The notes under the pieces are model-generated. The model made no database searches and was not told the DNA's origin. It saw nothing but the letters and a program-made list of their open reading frames with translations. A DNA stretch of 12,646 bases, from NCBI GenBank assembly GCA_002385815.1, contig DGEE01000069.1, positions 940 to 13,585 on the forward strand, read 5' to 3'. Within the stretch, counting starts at the first letter, position 1, and each line of letters opens with the position of its first letter. Below are positions 12,630-12,646 of the stretch, piece after piece. The stretch is from Hungateiclostridiaceae bacterium UBA3934 (GTDB lineage: Bacteria > Bacillota > Clostridia > Acetivibrionales > DTU013). A program made the translations under genes and the position numbers.

Positions 12630-12646
12630 CCAGGATCACTCCTTTC

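Noticed and set aside
12626..12646. The + strand end reads ggatcactcctttc, like the 3' terminus of 16S rRNA.
   Set aside because: Only these 14 bases resemble it; the upstream sequence has no 16S 3'-domain similarity. It is better explained as the complement of a long Shine-Dalgarno sequence on the - strand.

Overview
The window is an ordinary-looking chromosomal segment of a Gram-positive anaerobe, most likely class Clostridia (Bacillota). The grounds are strong AGGAGG-type ribosome binding sites, frequent AGG (Arg) and ATA (Ile) codons, a clostridial-style iscR-iscS-iscU-mnmA cluster, a LytR-CpsA-Psr wall enzyme and an M18 aminopeptidase. Placement below class level would be a guess. No rRNA, tRNA, CRISPR array, insertion sequence or prophage gene was seen.

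Left part (1-4012, all + strand): the 3' four-fifths of glyA (serine hydroxymethyltransferase) is followed by a hairpin that may end its transcript. Next comes a probable operon of rarA/mgsA (an AAA+ ATPase acting at stalled replication forks), an unrecognised 73-residue protein with two membrane spans, and a larA-like nickel-pincer racemase whose cofactor and catalytic residues are all present. The larB, larC and larE genes for its cofactor are not in the window.

Middle (4096-7497, + strand): a near-consensus promoter overlaps a 25-bp imperfect palindrome, probably the IscR operator. It drives iscR (Rrf2-type Fe-S sensor), iscS (cysteine desulfurase), iscU (Fe-S scaffold with an unusual Cys/His-rich tail) and mnmA (tRNA 2-thiouridylase). 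Together they form a sulfur-handling unit: IscS removes sulfur from cysteine and passes it to IscU for Fe-S clusters and, directly or through carriers, to MnmA for tRNA thiolation. IscR would adjust output to cluster demand.

Right part (7498-12646): a PHP-domain phosphoesterase (HisJ-like, - strand) converges on mnmA and diverges from an M18 aminopeptidase (+). The aminopeptidase converges on an LCP-family cell-wall ligase (-), with a strong 16-bp hairpin terminator between them. Upstream of the LCP gene lies a Xer-like tyrosine recombinase (-). Its upstream region holds a promoter candidate, a perfect 13-4-13 inverted repeat, an intrinsic terminator, and a tiny reading frame with an exceptionally long Shine-Dalgarno match.

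No clearly new system is evident. The items most worth a second look are the perfect palindrome beside the recombinase, the long-SD mini-ORF with terminator, the LarA homologue next to the isc cluster, and the IscU tail.
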